Both the position numbers and the translations under genes were made by a program. From contig CM060176.1 of assembly GCA_030549775.1 (NCBI GenBank), positions 98,881,815 to 98,945,814 of the forward strand: a stretch of 64,000 bases of DNA. The letters are read 5' to 3'. Shown piece after piece: positions 25,653 to 36,576 of this stretch. This DNA is from Tamarix chinensis. Its lineage: Eukaryota > Streptophyta > Magnoliopsida > Caryophyllales > Tamaricaceae. The stretch's first letter is position 1, and each line of letters begins with the position of its first letter. The notes under the pieces were generated by a model, which ran no database searches, was not told where the DNA came from, and was given only the letters and a program-made list of their open reading frames with translations.

Positions 25653-26538
25653 AGATGAGATGGGAAAAAAGGATTTGATATTCAATTAACCCTTGAAATT
25701 TAATAATTACAATCACCACTTAAGGTATCAACTCTTAAGCTAAAGATTATAAGATTTTTTAGATGCAACAAACCATGCACTATGTTTGTTGGGGAACAAA
25801 AGGCACACGATCTTCTCTATAGAATACTCAATCAATGGCTTCCTCTTTCATTCCTCTTTATACCCACATAAGAGTGTAAGAAGTTGAAAAAATTACAACT
25901 AAACCTTAGGTAACCATAAGGGTTTAACTTAATCAAACTCTACTCTAATGTATGCTAACTGTGGTAGGGCTTAAATAGTCAGCATGGGAGCTGATGTTCC
26001 GAGCCTCCCATAATCCATTTCCCATGCACCAGCTATTACATTGGGTTTACAAGCTAATAATTAGGACTTAGGGAACATAAATTATAAGAAAAAGGAAAAT
26101 TAGTACATTACTCATGCATTAACTAGATGGAAAAATAAACCTTCCCCAATACCTCTTTTGGTTGGCTGCTTTTTAGGCCATTAAATACCCTTAATTAAAG
26201 CTAATTAAGGTCTTGAAAATACCAAAACTTAACTCTAAAATCTGCTGTAAAAGTGAAGTGATTGCATGCTTGTGATTTCGAAAAGTGTGCTCCATGAGCT
26301 GATTTTTGCTGGATGATGGCTGAAACTTCCATGGCTTTTCAAGACATATTCAAGCCATAATTAAGCCAAAAAAGGTGTTGAGTTGATGGCTTATAATTAT
26401 TTTTGCATGACTTGCATGACTCCAAATAATCTAGCTCATAATTTAGTCTAAGTAAGGAGAGTTTTTAATTCTCCTAACTTAGAAAAATTTATGAATAGAT
26501 TATTGTCATTACATGAGGGGGATGCTCCTGCATCACTT
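25653..26538. repeat. Dispersed repeat R, no gene
   Basis: AT-rich non-coding sequence directly after the LTR. Its right end 'gagggggatgctcctgcatca' is where LINE coding sequence resumes (on the minus strand). The last 250 bp resemble 3540-3750. It could be a remnant of another LTR-type element, since the right end has a purine run followed by a CA-containing boundary; class not determined. Confidence 0.45.
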
Positions 26539-26960
26539 ATCCTATAAGAATAGATTAATATTAAAATCCTCTAGAAGAATAAGAATTTGATATGCTATAC
26601 GATTAGCAGTAACTAGCTCCATAGATCTTTCCATCATTTACTATTATTCATGTCATAGATGAATGCAACATAAAAGATGAGTGTTTGTCAAGTGGTTGGA
26701 AGCCATACAATCCAAACACGACCATTATAATCAGAGTTATATTTGTTGATTCATTGCCATCTAGACCACTTATTTGTGACAGTTACTGACTTATTCTCCT
26801 TAACTATAGTTTCCACTAAGCCCATTTGAAAAATATTGTAGTCATATTATACTTGGAGGAGCCTTGAAGTCTATTAGACAATTGAAGAGGGATGATAGGG
26901 GAGCCTTTGGGAAATATGTAAGATAGAATCTGAATTAATGATTATTAAAGTAATTTATTT
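26539..26960 (-). pseudogene. L1 LINE relic, N-terminal endonuclease region
   Basis: Minus-strand translation gives MERSMELVTANRIAYQILIL followed by LEDFNINLFL and DK. This matches the plant L1 endonuclease pattern ER..LW..L......PWLILGDFN.IL...DR. It ends at the junction with repeat R at 26538. It probably belongs with the fragment at 19900-20566, which carries the rest of the endonuclease domain. Multiple stops are present. Confidence 0.6.
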
Positions 26961-27501
26961 ATAATAAAAAAGGTATCATACATTTTCCTCAAAATGAACT
27001 GGTATATTTAATCATGGGATAAGCACACAAAAATAGGGAGAAATGTTGAGGTGTAGTTTGGTTAAGTGTTTCGGAATCCAATAACCTTTATTTGTATAAT
27101 CATAACTTTTTGAATTATATATTACTTAATAAATTCAAGTTTTAAATAAATTTAAACAACAAACAATTATAACTCTTCCACACTATTCTTTAGAAATATA
27201 TTTTCAAAAATGCCTTGTAAGTGGGGAGATTCTTTTTCTTTTGTAAAAAGAAAACAAGAACTGGAAGCATGAAAAAAATGAAACATATAAAAACAAGGTA
27301 ATGTTGTTTCATGAAACAAGTATTTGTAGCAGATCGATGTGATTTTTTCTTAAATATTTACCAAAAGAAAATTTAACAAAATTATATTAGCATTTATGTA
27401 GGAATGATTTTTTATTAAGTAAAGTATGTATTAATAATTGCTAAAAAAAGAGTAATTACAATTGTATCAACCAAACACCATATCATCCTCTCCACTAAGT
27501 A
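26961..27501. other. No gene seen
   Basis: AT-rich sequence with no open frame, RNA gene or clear repeat boundary. Confidence 0.5.
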
Positions 27502-28036
27502 TAGGGTTATTGAAAAACTGAGACAGCTCGCGAGCTATCTTAGCTTGGATCATTTGTTTAGAAATATAAATCAAATTCAAGCATATTTTTATGTTCGTTT
27601 ATTAAATGAGCCGAGGTCAAGCCAGTAGAGGTTTGACTCATTTGTTCGTGATTCAGCTTAATCTTAGTTTGCCTATTTTAAAAGCTTGACTCATTCGTTT
27701 TATAGATCGGGCTTATACAGAATTTACTTAATAAATGAACGGAATGGTCAAATAATCCTTTAAAGAAGTTGAATAATTAAACAAGTTAATTTAGTTTGTT
27801 TAACTTTTAAACAAGACAAATAGTTAAAAAGGCTACGTCACGAATCGAATCTTCATAAACAAGTTGATTTGGTTCGTCCATTTTTTTTAAAGTTAAATGA
27901 GGGAGCTGAGGTGGCTCAGAAACTTTAACAAGCCAAGATTATTTGGCTCATTTCAAACTTTAGCCTTAAAAAAAACTAAATAAGTCAAGCTTGATTTGGG
28001 GGTATTTAGCTTTATTCAGCTCGTCAACAGCTCCAA
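27502..28036. mobile_element. Possible hAT-type MITE remnant
   Basis: About 535 bp rich in GAGCT/AGCTC and TTGACTCATTTG-type words. The right end read inversely starts 'ttggagctgttgacgagctga'; the left end 'tagggttattgaaaaactga' can be aligned to it with a gap. Near-duplicated flanks (ctaagta and ctagta) are suggestive only. Degenerate and uncertain. Confidence 0.4.
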
Positions 28037-28684
28037 CTAGTATATTCAATTATTCTATGGGGAGAGAAACATCTGCTAGCTATTACAAAACTAATTTGTT
28101 TAAGTAAAGCATTACAAGCATGAGACTCCTTTATGAAAATTCTTATGTTCTTCTTATACCAAATGAAGGCCACAAAAGTAATATAAAGTGCTTTCAACAC
28201 CGCCTTTTTCTCCTTAGGTTGTTTTCGTCAACCTAGACAAGATCTATATCTCTCTTATCCACAAGTTGATATTGTGCCTATGATCAAATGCACTTTTAAT
28301 CTTAATCCAAGAACCCATATTGTTCATGTATTCTAAAAACAAATGCAATGGGGTCTCCACTTGCTTAGTGGAGTATAAAACACATTGTAGTTCCTCCATG
28401 ATTCATAATGAGACATGTGTTCCTTGGTGAAAAGCCTATTTAATACAGCCAACCACATTATGAATTGGTGCTTAGGGGCATCTAAAGGACATCATGCCAA
28501 GGGATACCACCAAACTATTGGTCCTCTATGTCACACGTAATCATAAAATGTATAAATACTATAGACCTCTACTGCATCAAAACATCTAAAGGATTTTTGG
28601 GGATCCTAAAAAATCAAAGCAAATGAGATATTAACTTGAAATCCTATTGAGGATTACACAAGCAAAGATGAATGGTAGTGAAAG
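28037..28684 (-). pseudogene. L1 LINE relic, zinc-binding C-terminal region of ORF2
   Basis: The minus strand at 28421-28480 reads HQFIMWLAVLNRLFTKEHMS, the hallmark of the reverse-transcriptase-associated zinc-binding domain at the end of plant L1 ORF2 (HAFILWLA..RL.T.DRL). Codons resembling the following W...C segments continue to lower coordinates. The piece ends exactly at the target duplication of the LTR at 28685, and the upstream part of the same LINE resumes at 34008. Confidence 0.8.
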
Positions 28685-28785
28685 TGTAACACCCCCAAAT
28701 TTACTACTGAAAAATTTCGTTTAAATCCAAAGGTTTAGCGGAAGCGAAAGAATTTAAAACTATAAACTTGGGGGTATTACTGCCA

Positions 28786-28831
28786 CACTTAGTACCAGAC
28801 CGGTTCATTCCTACCGTTCCGGTACTAAGTG
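28786..28831 (-). other. Hairpin near LTR 3' end
   Basis: CACTTAGTACC (28786-28796) and GGTACTAAGTG (28821-28831) are perfect inverted repeats of 11 bp, with inner partial pairing of CCGGT and ACCG. Total 46 nt, the same as in the two other copies. Confidence 0.8.
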
Positions 28832-29373
28832 CTAAGGCTAAATCCGATCATCAATAAGTACAAAGTATCATAAAACGCAAAACGACATTATCATAAATCA
28901 TTAATAAGATATAAGTCTAATAGAAGTTTGAATACGATTTAGGATTACAACCCCATAATATTTTTTTTTTCTTTAAAACATGAAACGTAATACAAAATAT
29001 AGCTAACAAAGCAATTCCCAGAAAGGGTTAGTATCCGGATCACCTACTCACTCAAGTCAAGCCATCCACCCCAAAAATAGTACCCGATCATAGACCTGCA
29101 CAGGAGGTCTGCTCCCCACCATTGGTGGATCATCACAGGACCCAGTCAATCAAGGTAGTATCAGTATGGGTCCAATACTGAGTAAGGGCGCAGGTGCGCT
29201 AAGGCCAAGCATACATTCATACCACATAGCATACATAGCACAATCACATAGGCAACGTGCAATAACACACAAGATAAGGCCTGAGTACTTTTCGGTGACT
29301 TATTCTTTATCCTCGTTAATAATATGTCCATTTAACACATATTTTTTTAATAACCCATGTAAGTACGGGAGCC

Positions 29374-29945
29374 CCACTATTATAGCCGGTGGACCGGAAA
29401 ATAAACGCACAGGGCAGAACGCCTCTGATCCACTATTATAGTCGGTGGACCGGAAAATAAACGCACAGGGCAAAACGCCTCTGATCCACTATTATAGCCG
29501 GTGGACCGGATCACAGCCCCGACTTACATGGTGTTTCGCTGTAAGTACTTAGTATATTCCCTGTGGATTACTTCATTCAGATTCATTCAACGCATTCTTT
29601 ATTAGTCCATGTGAGCGCAGGAGCCCCACTATTATAGCCGGTGGACCGAAAAATAAACGCACAGGGCAGAACGCCTCTGATCCACTATTATAGCCGGTGG
29701 ACCGGAAAATAACGCACAGGACAGAACGCCTCTGATCCACTATTATAGCCGGTGGACCGGATCACAGCCCCGACTCACATGGTGTTTCGCTTTAAGTACT
29801 TAGTATCTTTCCCATGGGTTAACTTATTCGTTTGGTTTGTCGAGCGCGAGATCCCCCACTATTATAGCCGGTGGACCGGAAGATATCGCACAGGGCAGAA
29901 CCTCTGATCCACTATTATAGCCGGTGGACCGAATCACAGGCTCGG
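29374..29945 (-). repeat. Array of eight ATAATAGTGG motif units
   Basis: Eight nearly identical copies of the 20-mer (plus strand CCACTATTATAGCCGGTGGA). Within each group the unit is 50-57 bp and includes 'aaacgcacagggcagaacgc'. Groups are separated by 'ccgactcacatggtgtttcgc'. This is the best preserved array in the window. Confidence 0.9.
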
Positions 29946-30458
29946 CTCGACATCTTTCGCTTTACGTGATTAATGTCTTATCAGTGTCTTATTAAATCAC
30001 ACATCACCCTTGACATGCATACGGTTAATACTCTACTACTTTCCCCCTCCAAGGGTTCGTCCCATATTTTGAGACCCGTACCTCTTCTCACACCCGACAT
30101 CCATCCCCCATAGACTTAAGCATAGTGGCATATAGTAAGGCACAAGCTCCAAGAATACAGGCTACCCCAACACATACGATATCGACTCCGTATGTCCTCA
30201 TCCCTCTAGGGTTCCTCCTCGGGGACCCTAGTCGGATCTATGTGGTCCAACTCCTTCTTACTTACCCAAACGTTACTTTATCCTCTATCTCGTACCTCAT
30301 TTTTATTAGGAAACTCCCCAAATGTATTACTTTATCTCCCAAGTTCACGTGTGACCGTCAAAACCCTAGTTGGCCACCCAAAACCCTAGCACTTTACTTC
30401 CTCAACAAGTAATCTCCCTCTTTCACCCCAAATCTCTCCTCTCCTTTAGAAAACCCAT

Positions 30459-30540
30459 ACTCATCCTTTATATAAGTGAATTCTCACTCCCAACCCCAAA
30501 CTCATCCTTTATATAAGTGAATTCTCACTCCCAACCCCAT
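30459..30540. repeat. Perfect 41-bp tandem duplication
   Basis: Two identical 41-bp units containing 'tcctttatataagtgaattc' lie head to tail within the LTR at 28685-34002. Identity of the two units indicates a recent event. Confidence 0.9.
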
Positions 30541-31446
30541 ACTCCATCCTGCCTTGATCATTTATATCCTTGTACCCCTCAATTTCCTCATTTTCTTCCA
30601 AAACCCTAATTGGGTCCCTTAGACACCCTTACATCGACCCACGTAAATTTTTACACCCAAGCCTCCAATGGGTCCATAACCTTGACATCATTTTATTCAC
30701 TTCCTAAATCAACTCTCCTCACGTAAGATTCATTCCCATGCATAATTTAAACACTCCATGCAGACTCTCCAACCCCTACTTACACACAAAACCCTGATAA
30801 GGTCTCTTATGCACCAACTTACGTACTATTTTTCATACTAAGTCCTCAATCATTCCAAGACTCTCCCAAGCTCTTACTTACAACCCAAATCAACTTTTCA
30901 TACATAAGAATCATGCCCATGCAAGGTCTAGTCTCCCCCATGCAAACTTCCCAAACGTCCACTTCCCCGTTGTTCTTTTATTTTCATTTCATGCTACCCA
31001 AAACCCTAGCATGCATGTCCTAGAGGGCCATAACAAGTCACTTCATCAACATCAACAACAAACATGGGACATGGCATACATGTATAACATAAGGCACACA
31101 CAACATACCTCAGGATCCACGCTGCGCTACACAAAGCAGGTTATTCACAACACATGCATAATACACATCAACATGGCATGCTCAACATTCACCCACACAT
31201 TATATCACACATAGCACAAGGCCATAGCTTCGTCCTTACCTAAGGCGACGCCGGGCTTGGAGCACGCTCCTATAACTCCTTAGGGCTTTGGTCGGGATTA
31301 CCTATAAAAGGGAAATGCTAAGTATTAGTTTCCCTTGTAATCACTATCAAACCTCATTCTAGTTTAAGGTTAGGGTTTTTACCTTAGAATTAGTATACTA
31401 AATATTAGTAATCCGAATATATTTATTTTTAATACCTATGGTTACA

Positions 31447-31936
31447 CTTATTATTATTAGACCCGTTAGCCCTATTCTTATAATAATAATGTTCATGCTA
31501 ACTATAGAAAAATAGTGATAATAATAATAATAATAAAACTAATAATAGTGACACTAATGTTTTTAGTGAGAGAAACCCTAGCGTTTTTAAGGCTAAGTCT
31601 ATTAGTGGTGTCATATTCGAAATAATATTATTATAAGGTCACAATATTACAAGTAACTATTCCTAGGGGTGGTAATGATAATAGTTGTATATTCTTGAAA
31701 AATAAAAGGGTTCAAATGCTTTTGATTACAATAATAAGGTAGTAATAATAGTAATAATAGTAATAGCTAATAATAGTGTTATAGTAATGATGTTAGGGTT
31801 AATGTTAAATGGTATGGTAATAAGGTTCAAGTATTCTTCTTAATTAACAACCACATGATATTTACTAGCTTGAGTTAAGTAACATGGGTAAGAACAAAAG
31901 TAGTATTATTATTATCAATAGTGATAATGTGTTAAG

Positions 31937-31998
<62 letters not shown>

Positions 31999-32310
31999 TA
32001 ACAATAATACTAGCACAACCAAGTAAGGTTAAGCAATAATAATAATAACCATAGTAAGGATAATAGAAATGATAATAATAAAAATGTTAATACTAATAAT
32101 TATAAAAAAAATAAGACCAAGGTTAAGTATAATACAAGTTAGGGTTTAAAAGGGATGTTAGTATTAGTAAGAAAATAAGAACATTAATAATAAAGACAAT
32201 AATAATAATAATAATAATAAAAGTAATAATAATGATGATGATAATAATAACAATAATAATAATATTAAAAGTAATAATAATAATCATAAGTATATTAGTA
32301 TTAATATTAG
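31447..32310. repeat. AAT/AAC trinucleotide microsatellite cluster
   Basis: Dispersed AAT runs, longest at 31940-32000, mixed with unique sequence. It occupies the same place in LTR order as the cluster at 22090-22940. Confidence 0.9.
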
Positions 32311-32972
32311 TAGAAAATATTAGCAATTATATAAAAGGGGTATTAGGGTTTGGATGAGTGGATAACCACCTAAGGTTGGTGGTGGTCCGGCGGCGGCGCG
32401 TGGCGGCGGCGGTGGAGGAGGAAGAGAAGGGAAAAGATCAAGGTGGTGGTTAGATGGGAGGAGAAAAGAAGAAGTTTGAGGTGGGGGAAGAATCAGCAGG
32501 TGAAGGGGAGTGGAATGAGGGTGGTGGCGTGGCAAGGGGTGGCGGCGCGCGGCAGCGACGGCGGCGGCCGAGGGTGGTGGAGAGGGGTGGAAGAAGGGGG
32601 AGGAAGGAGGAGAGGGAGGCAGGGGAATTTGAAGGTAGGGAAAGGTAGAGGGAGGTCTGATGGGCATTTTGGAGGGTGGAAGAGGCCCTGGTGGCGGCTG
32701 GGCTGGCGGTGGGAGGCGGCGCAAGGGCGGCGAAGGCTGGAGGTGGTAGTTTCGAGTTAGGACTTTTGCACGGCTATGGCGGCACGTGCAGGGCAAGGGG
32801 AGGGGTGCTGGTGGCTTGGTTTCGTAGAGGGAAGTGCAGGGATGATAATGGTGGGAAGAGGTGGTTTCGGCGGTGGCTGGAGGCGGCAGACATGGCGTCT
32901 GTTCTGGCGGCGGCGGAACAGAGTTTCAGCAAGGTCCAACGGGAGGACTTGTTGTGGCCGTTCGGGAGGGGG

Positions 32973-32980
32973 TATTTATA
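32973..32980 (-). promoter_or_regulatory. TATA box of the LTR promoter
   Basis: Minus strand TATAAATA in 'ggcctataaataccccctc', identical in core context to 21441-21459 in the plus-strand copy. Confidence 0.6.
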
Positions 32981-34007
32981 GGCCAAGGGGGGAGGAAAAC
33001 AACGAAGGGAGAAGGAGGCGTGCGGGGTAGGGGTGCAGGTGGCCGGCCGATGGCAGGCGGTGCAGGTCCTGCCATGGCAGGCTAGGTCGGGGAAGGGGAG
33101 AAGAAAAGGGAAAGAGAGGGGCACGCGGGAAGGGGAGAGAGGGACTTGATCGGGTCGAAAAAAGAAAGAAAGCGATGGGAGAGAGGCAGGGGAGGACAGC
33201 CGGTACTGGGCTGGTGGCTGCCGGCGAGATTCGAGCGGCAGGCGTCGAATGCAGGTCGGGGAAGAAGAAGATGGCAGGGTGGACTGGTGGTCCAGGGGAA
33301 AAAAGAAGAAAAATAAGGGGAACCCGGCCGGTTTGGCGTTTATAAGATTTTCTTAAAACTAAACGCGGCGTACTACGGGTTGTGGAAGGAAAACGCAGCG
33401 TCGCGTCGTAGGCTGGCAACGGTCATTTGGGCACTTGACGCGGCGCGGCGTTTCGGCGTCCTCGGGGTTAAAACACGTCGTTTCGGGCATAAGAGTACGA
33501 GGGCCAGCGCACGGCGCTGGGCCGCGGGAAGGAGAAAGGAAAAGAAAGGGGGGCTGGACCTGTGCGCGAGACGGGGGAGATGAGAGGGGTTTGGGCCGGT
33601 GGGCTAGCCCAGCCGGGGGAGAAGAAAGAAAAAAAAAAGAAAGAAAGAGGAGGGAGAAAAAGGAAGAAAAGGGAAGATAAGAAAATAAATAGGATAGGAA
33701 AATAATTAAATTAACTTATGGGGAAATTGGGGTATTTTTGGGTTATTCAGAATATTAATATTTATAAAATGTTAAATAAATTCCTTTTTGCTTATTTTAG
33801 ACTATTTTAGATAAATTCCCTTAACCTCCATGCTAATTAGGAAAAATACCCAAATTTTCTTCTAATTAAATTATTTATTATTTTCCTCTTAATCTACCTT
33901 AATTAACTCTCTACATTTTAATAAATGAATTTATGTAACTAATTTTCCTAATAATTCCTTATTTGGCCATAATTTCGGAAATTAGGATTTTGGGATATTA
34001 CAGAAAG

Positions 34008-35470
34008 CCCAAGGTGATTCTCTTTGGAGATACATTGAGTGCACCCACTTTACCCACAAGAAGTCATTCTTCTTATAAATGTGCCACAAAATCTTCCTCG
34101 AGGCAAATTTATTCCATATTCGTATATCAATGAGGCCAATCCCCCTCTTTTCTTGGGGGTTTAAATCATTTTCCAAGCAACAAGGGATTTTTGGGATGCT
34201 TCCACTTTCCCCATCCATAAAAACCTTCTGCATAGTCTTGTCTACTTGCTACACAACTTTTTAGTGTAAAGTGAAAAATTAGCTTCAATACATCTACATA
34301 CTAAACATAATCGACTTCGACAATTAGACTCTACTCGCATAAGAGAGTAAGTGAGAGTTCTAGCTATCAAGTCTTTTGTGATCTTTTAGACCAACCCCTA
34401 TATTTGGCCAATGGTTAGCTAGCGGTCAATAGTGAAATCCCCATGTAAGTGAAAGGGAAATTGCCCTCTTTAAATTGTAGGGTATGGAGTATTTGTGCTT
34501 TAACCCTCTTATTAACTCCCATAAAGTAGATACAACATTTATGGGGTGTATAGCAAGACTAGATTTAGAGGAGAAGTCATTTACAGTTAGAAAAAGATTT
34601 TGAACCAATTATAGGTCCCCTCTAAAAAATAACAACATGTTATCTACAAAGACTAGGTTGATGATTTTAATTCCTGACATCTAGGATGACTCCTAAACTC
34701 ATCGCCACATTATAGGAATTTGAGCATTCTAGTTAGGTAGTTTGCCACAAGAGCAAAAAGATAAGGAAATAGAGGGTTACCTTATCTTAGACCTTTATGC
34801 TCTTAAAAAAGTTTAGTGAGCTTTCCATTCTACAGCAAGAGTAAGAAACATTGGTCACACTTACAAGAATGAGTTCAACAATATGGAGAGGGAATCTATA
34901 AGCATGCAAGATTTGCTAAAGAAAAGCCCAACTTATAGAGTCATAATCTTTTTTATTATCAAGTTTCATCCTGCATGTGGGGAGATATGCTTCTATGTGT
35001 ATTTTCTCACTATATCAACTACTATAAGAATGCTATCCACTTACAAAGCGAGATTGTGAAGGGTCAAGAAGAAATGGCATGATGCTCTAGATTCCATTAG
35101 TATGGATTCTTGGAGATGATTTATACATTACCCTATAACACACCATAAGCATGTATTCAACCACTTGTGAAGCATTCTCAATTTTGGGAACAAGAGTGAG
35201 AGAAATTATATTAAGTCGACCGGGGAAGAAAACTAGTGGCAAAAAAAAATCCACCACAACCACATCATCTCCAAGAATGCTCCGAGCTTTCTTAAAAATG
35301 CTTGCAAAGTAGCCATTAACGTGGGAATTTATTATCTTGAGTAGAAAATACCGCTTCCTTTACCTCCTGCTAAGTCATTGGTGCAAGCAAGTGATGCGCT
35401 TCATAGAGCATAGGCCCTTGAGTGACTACCTCGGCATCAATGAGTCCATTAGCTTCACAGAGACATTCTA
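34008..35470 (-). pseudogene. L1 LINE relic, reverse transcriptase
   Basis: Minus-strand codons match plant L1 ORF2 in order. EAHHLLAPMT then EVKEAVFS (near 35340-35430) is the segment before RT. RMKLDNKKDYDSISWAF (near 34925-34975) is the RT block with the first catalytic Asp. IINLVFVDNMLLF (near 34625-34660) is the degenerate YADD box. RGIGLIDIRIWNKFASRKIL (34100-34160) is the post-RT segment. Several frames and stops separate these, and the catalytic ADD has become VDN, so it is inactive. The C-terminal zinc-binding part lies at 28037-28684 beyond the inserted LTR. Confidence 0.85.
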
Positions 35471-36576
35471 TTAAACCCTTATTTCATACTAATTACTCAC
35501 TTAAATTATATATGTGTGTATGTGTGCGCGTATCATTTAATTATAATTATATTTAATCCCATATCAAGTAACACAAGGTAGAAAGAGTACTCTATCGTAT
35601 ATAATTTATTTTTCATACCTATAAAATTCGGTCCCAATTCCCAAATAATAAAAGGAGGTCAGCAAATTAATAAGATTTTGATCAAAAGTCGAATAAATTG
35701 TTGCAATAGTATTATTATAATATATTGTTTGATAAATTAATATCTAATATAAATCTTAAATAATGTGCATTGACATATTTAATTATATATTTTAATATTA
35801 ATAAAATTATTTTATGATAATTTGTAATAATAGGTAAAATATAATTTTAATTTTTTTTTTAAAAGTATGAAGTTACATCCTTTAAAATTATTAATAATAT
35901 AATTATCCAAACTTATGTGATGAAAGATTAACATCTTACCTACCGAATCGGCTATCTGGCGTTACTATCCTGCAACATCGAGTACCCCCCAAAAAAGGGA
36001 CAAGACAAACATACAAAATGAATTGATACGTATATTTTGTTCAGTCATTGTTAATTCCAACCAATTTGATTTGATTTATCAACCAAAATGCCCAAACGAG
36101 ACAGCGAATGGAAAATTTTAAGCAAATAGAGAGAAAGAGCCCGTCCGAAAGGCGAAGAGAAATCCACCGACTCCCACCATCACCCGCTGCATACTGACCA
36201 AAAAAATCATCACCCACCGGAGGAACCTTTCGTAATTTGTTGTGTTTGTTTTTGTATTTATTTATTTTTTAACTTGTAATTCAAGCGCAAGCAAACTCTG
36301 CCATAGCGTCTCTGTCGGCTGGTCGGAGAGGGAGAAGGATCAGGACTCAGTGGACGAGATTGAAGCTGCTGATGCCAATATTGTAATAGTGTGAAGGACA
36401 ACGAATTGTTCTAGGCGAGTCATTTGAAAGAAGTCCCAGTAGAAGACGAGAAGTCAGAAGTGAGTCAATTTTGAGTTAAGTGTGAAGACCCTTCACTGAT
36501 AAAGGTCATTTTGGCTGAAGATTTGAAGGGAGAAGTAGATTGTTGGGATTTAGATTATTACTGAGCTATTGCTGAG
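35471..36576 (+). promoter_or_regulatory. Promoter and 5' leader region of the STELLO-like gene
   Basis: The first part is AT-rich; from about 36100 the composition becomes mixed, as for a transcribed leader. No clear TATA box could be fixed and no upstream reading frame was pursued. A TG/CG-rich short run (gtgtgtatgtgtgcgcgta) lies near 35513-35532. Transcript start unknown. Confidence 0.4.

Larger units (their letters stand above)
28685..34002 (-). repeat. Large solo LTR with perfect 5-bp target duplication
   Basis: On the plus strand it runs from tgtaacacccccaaatt to ttttgggatattaca; read on the minus strand it starts TGTAATATCCC and ends GGGGGTGTTACA. It is flanked by GAAAG at 28680-28684 and 34003-34007. 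Length is 5318 bp. In element orientation: leader, purine/pyrimidine-skewed CpG-rich block (33660-32330), TATA box at 32980-32973, AAT microsatellite cluster (32310-31447), ATAATAGTGG motif array (29945-29374), hairpin (28831-28786). It is inserted in an L1 LINE. CpG sites are numerous, suggesting a fairly young copy. Confidence 0.92.

Noticed and set aside
29374..29945. Regularly spaced near-identical repeats resembling a CRISPR array
   Set aside because: The host is a plant nucleus, the 'spacers' are themselves repeated, and the array is part of an LTR found in several copies. There are no cas genes.
32443..33680. Several overlapping Gly/Arg-rich frames on both strands
   Set aside because: By-products of the CpG-rich purine-skewed LTR block.
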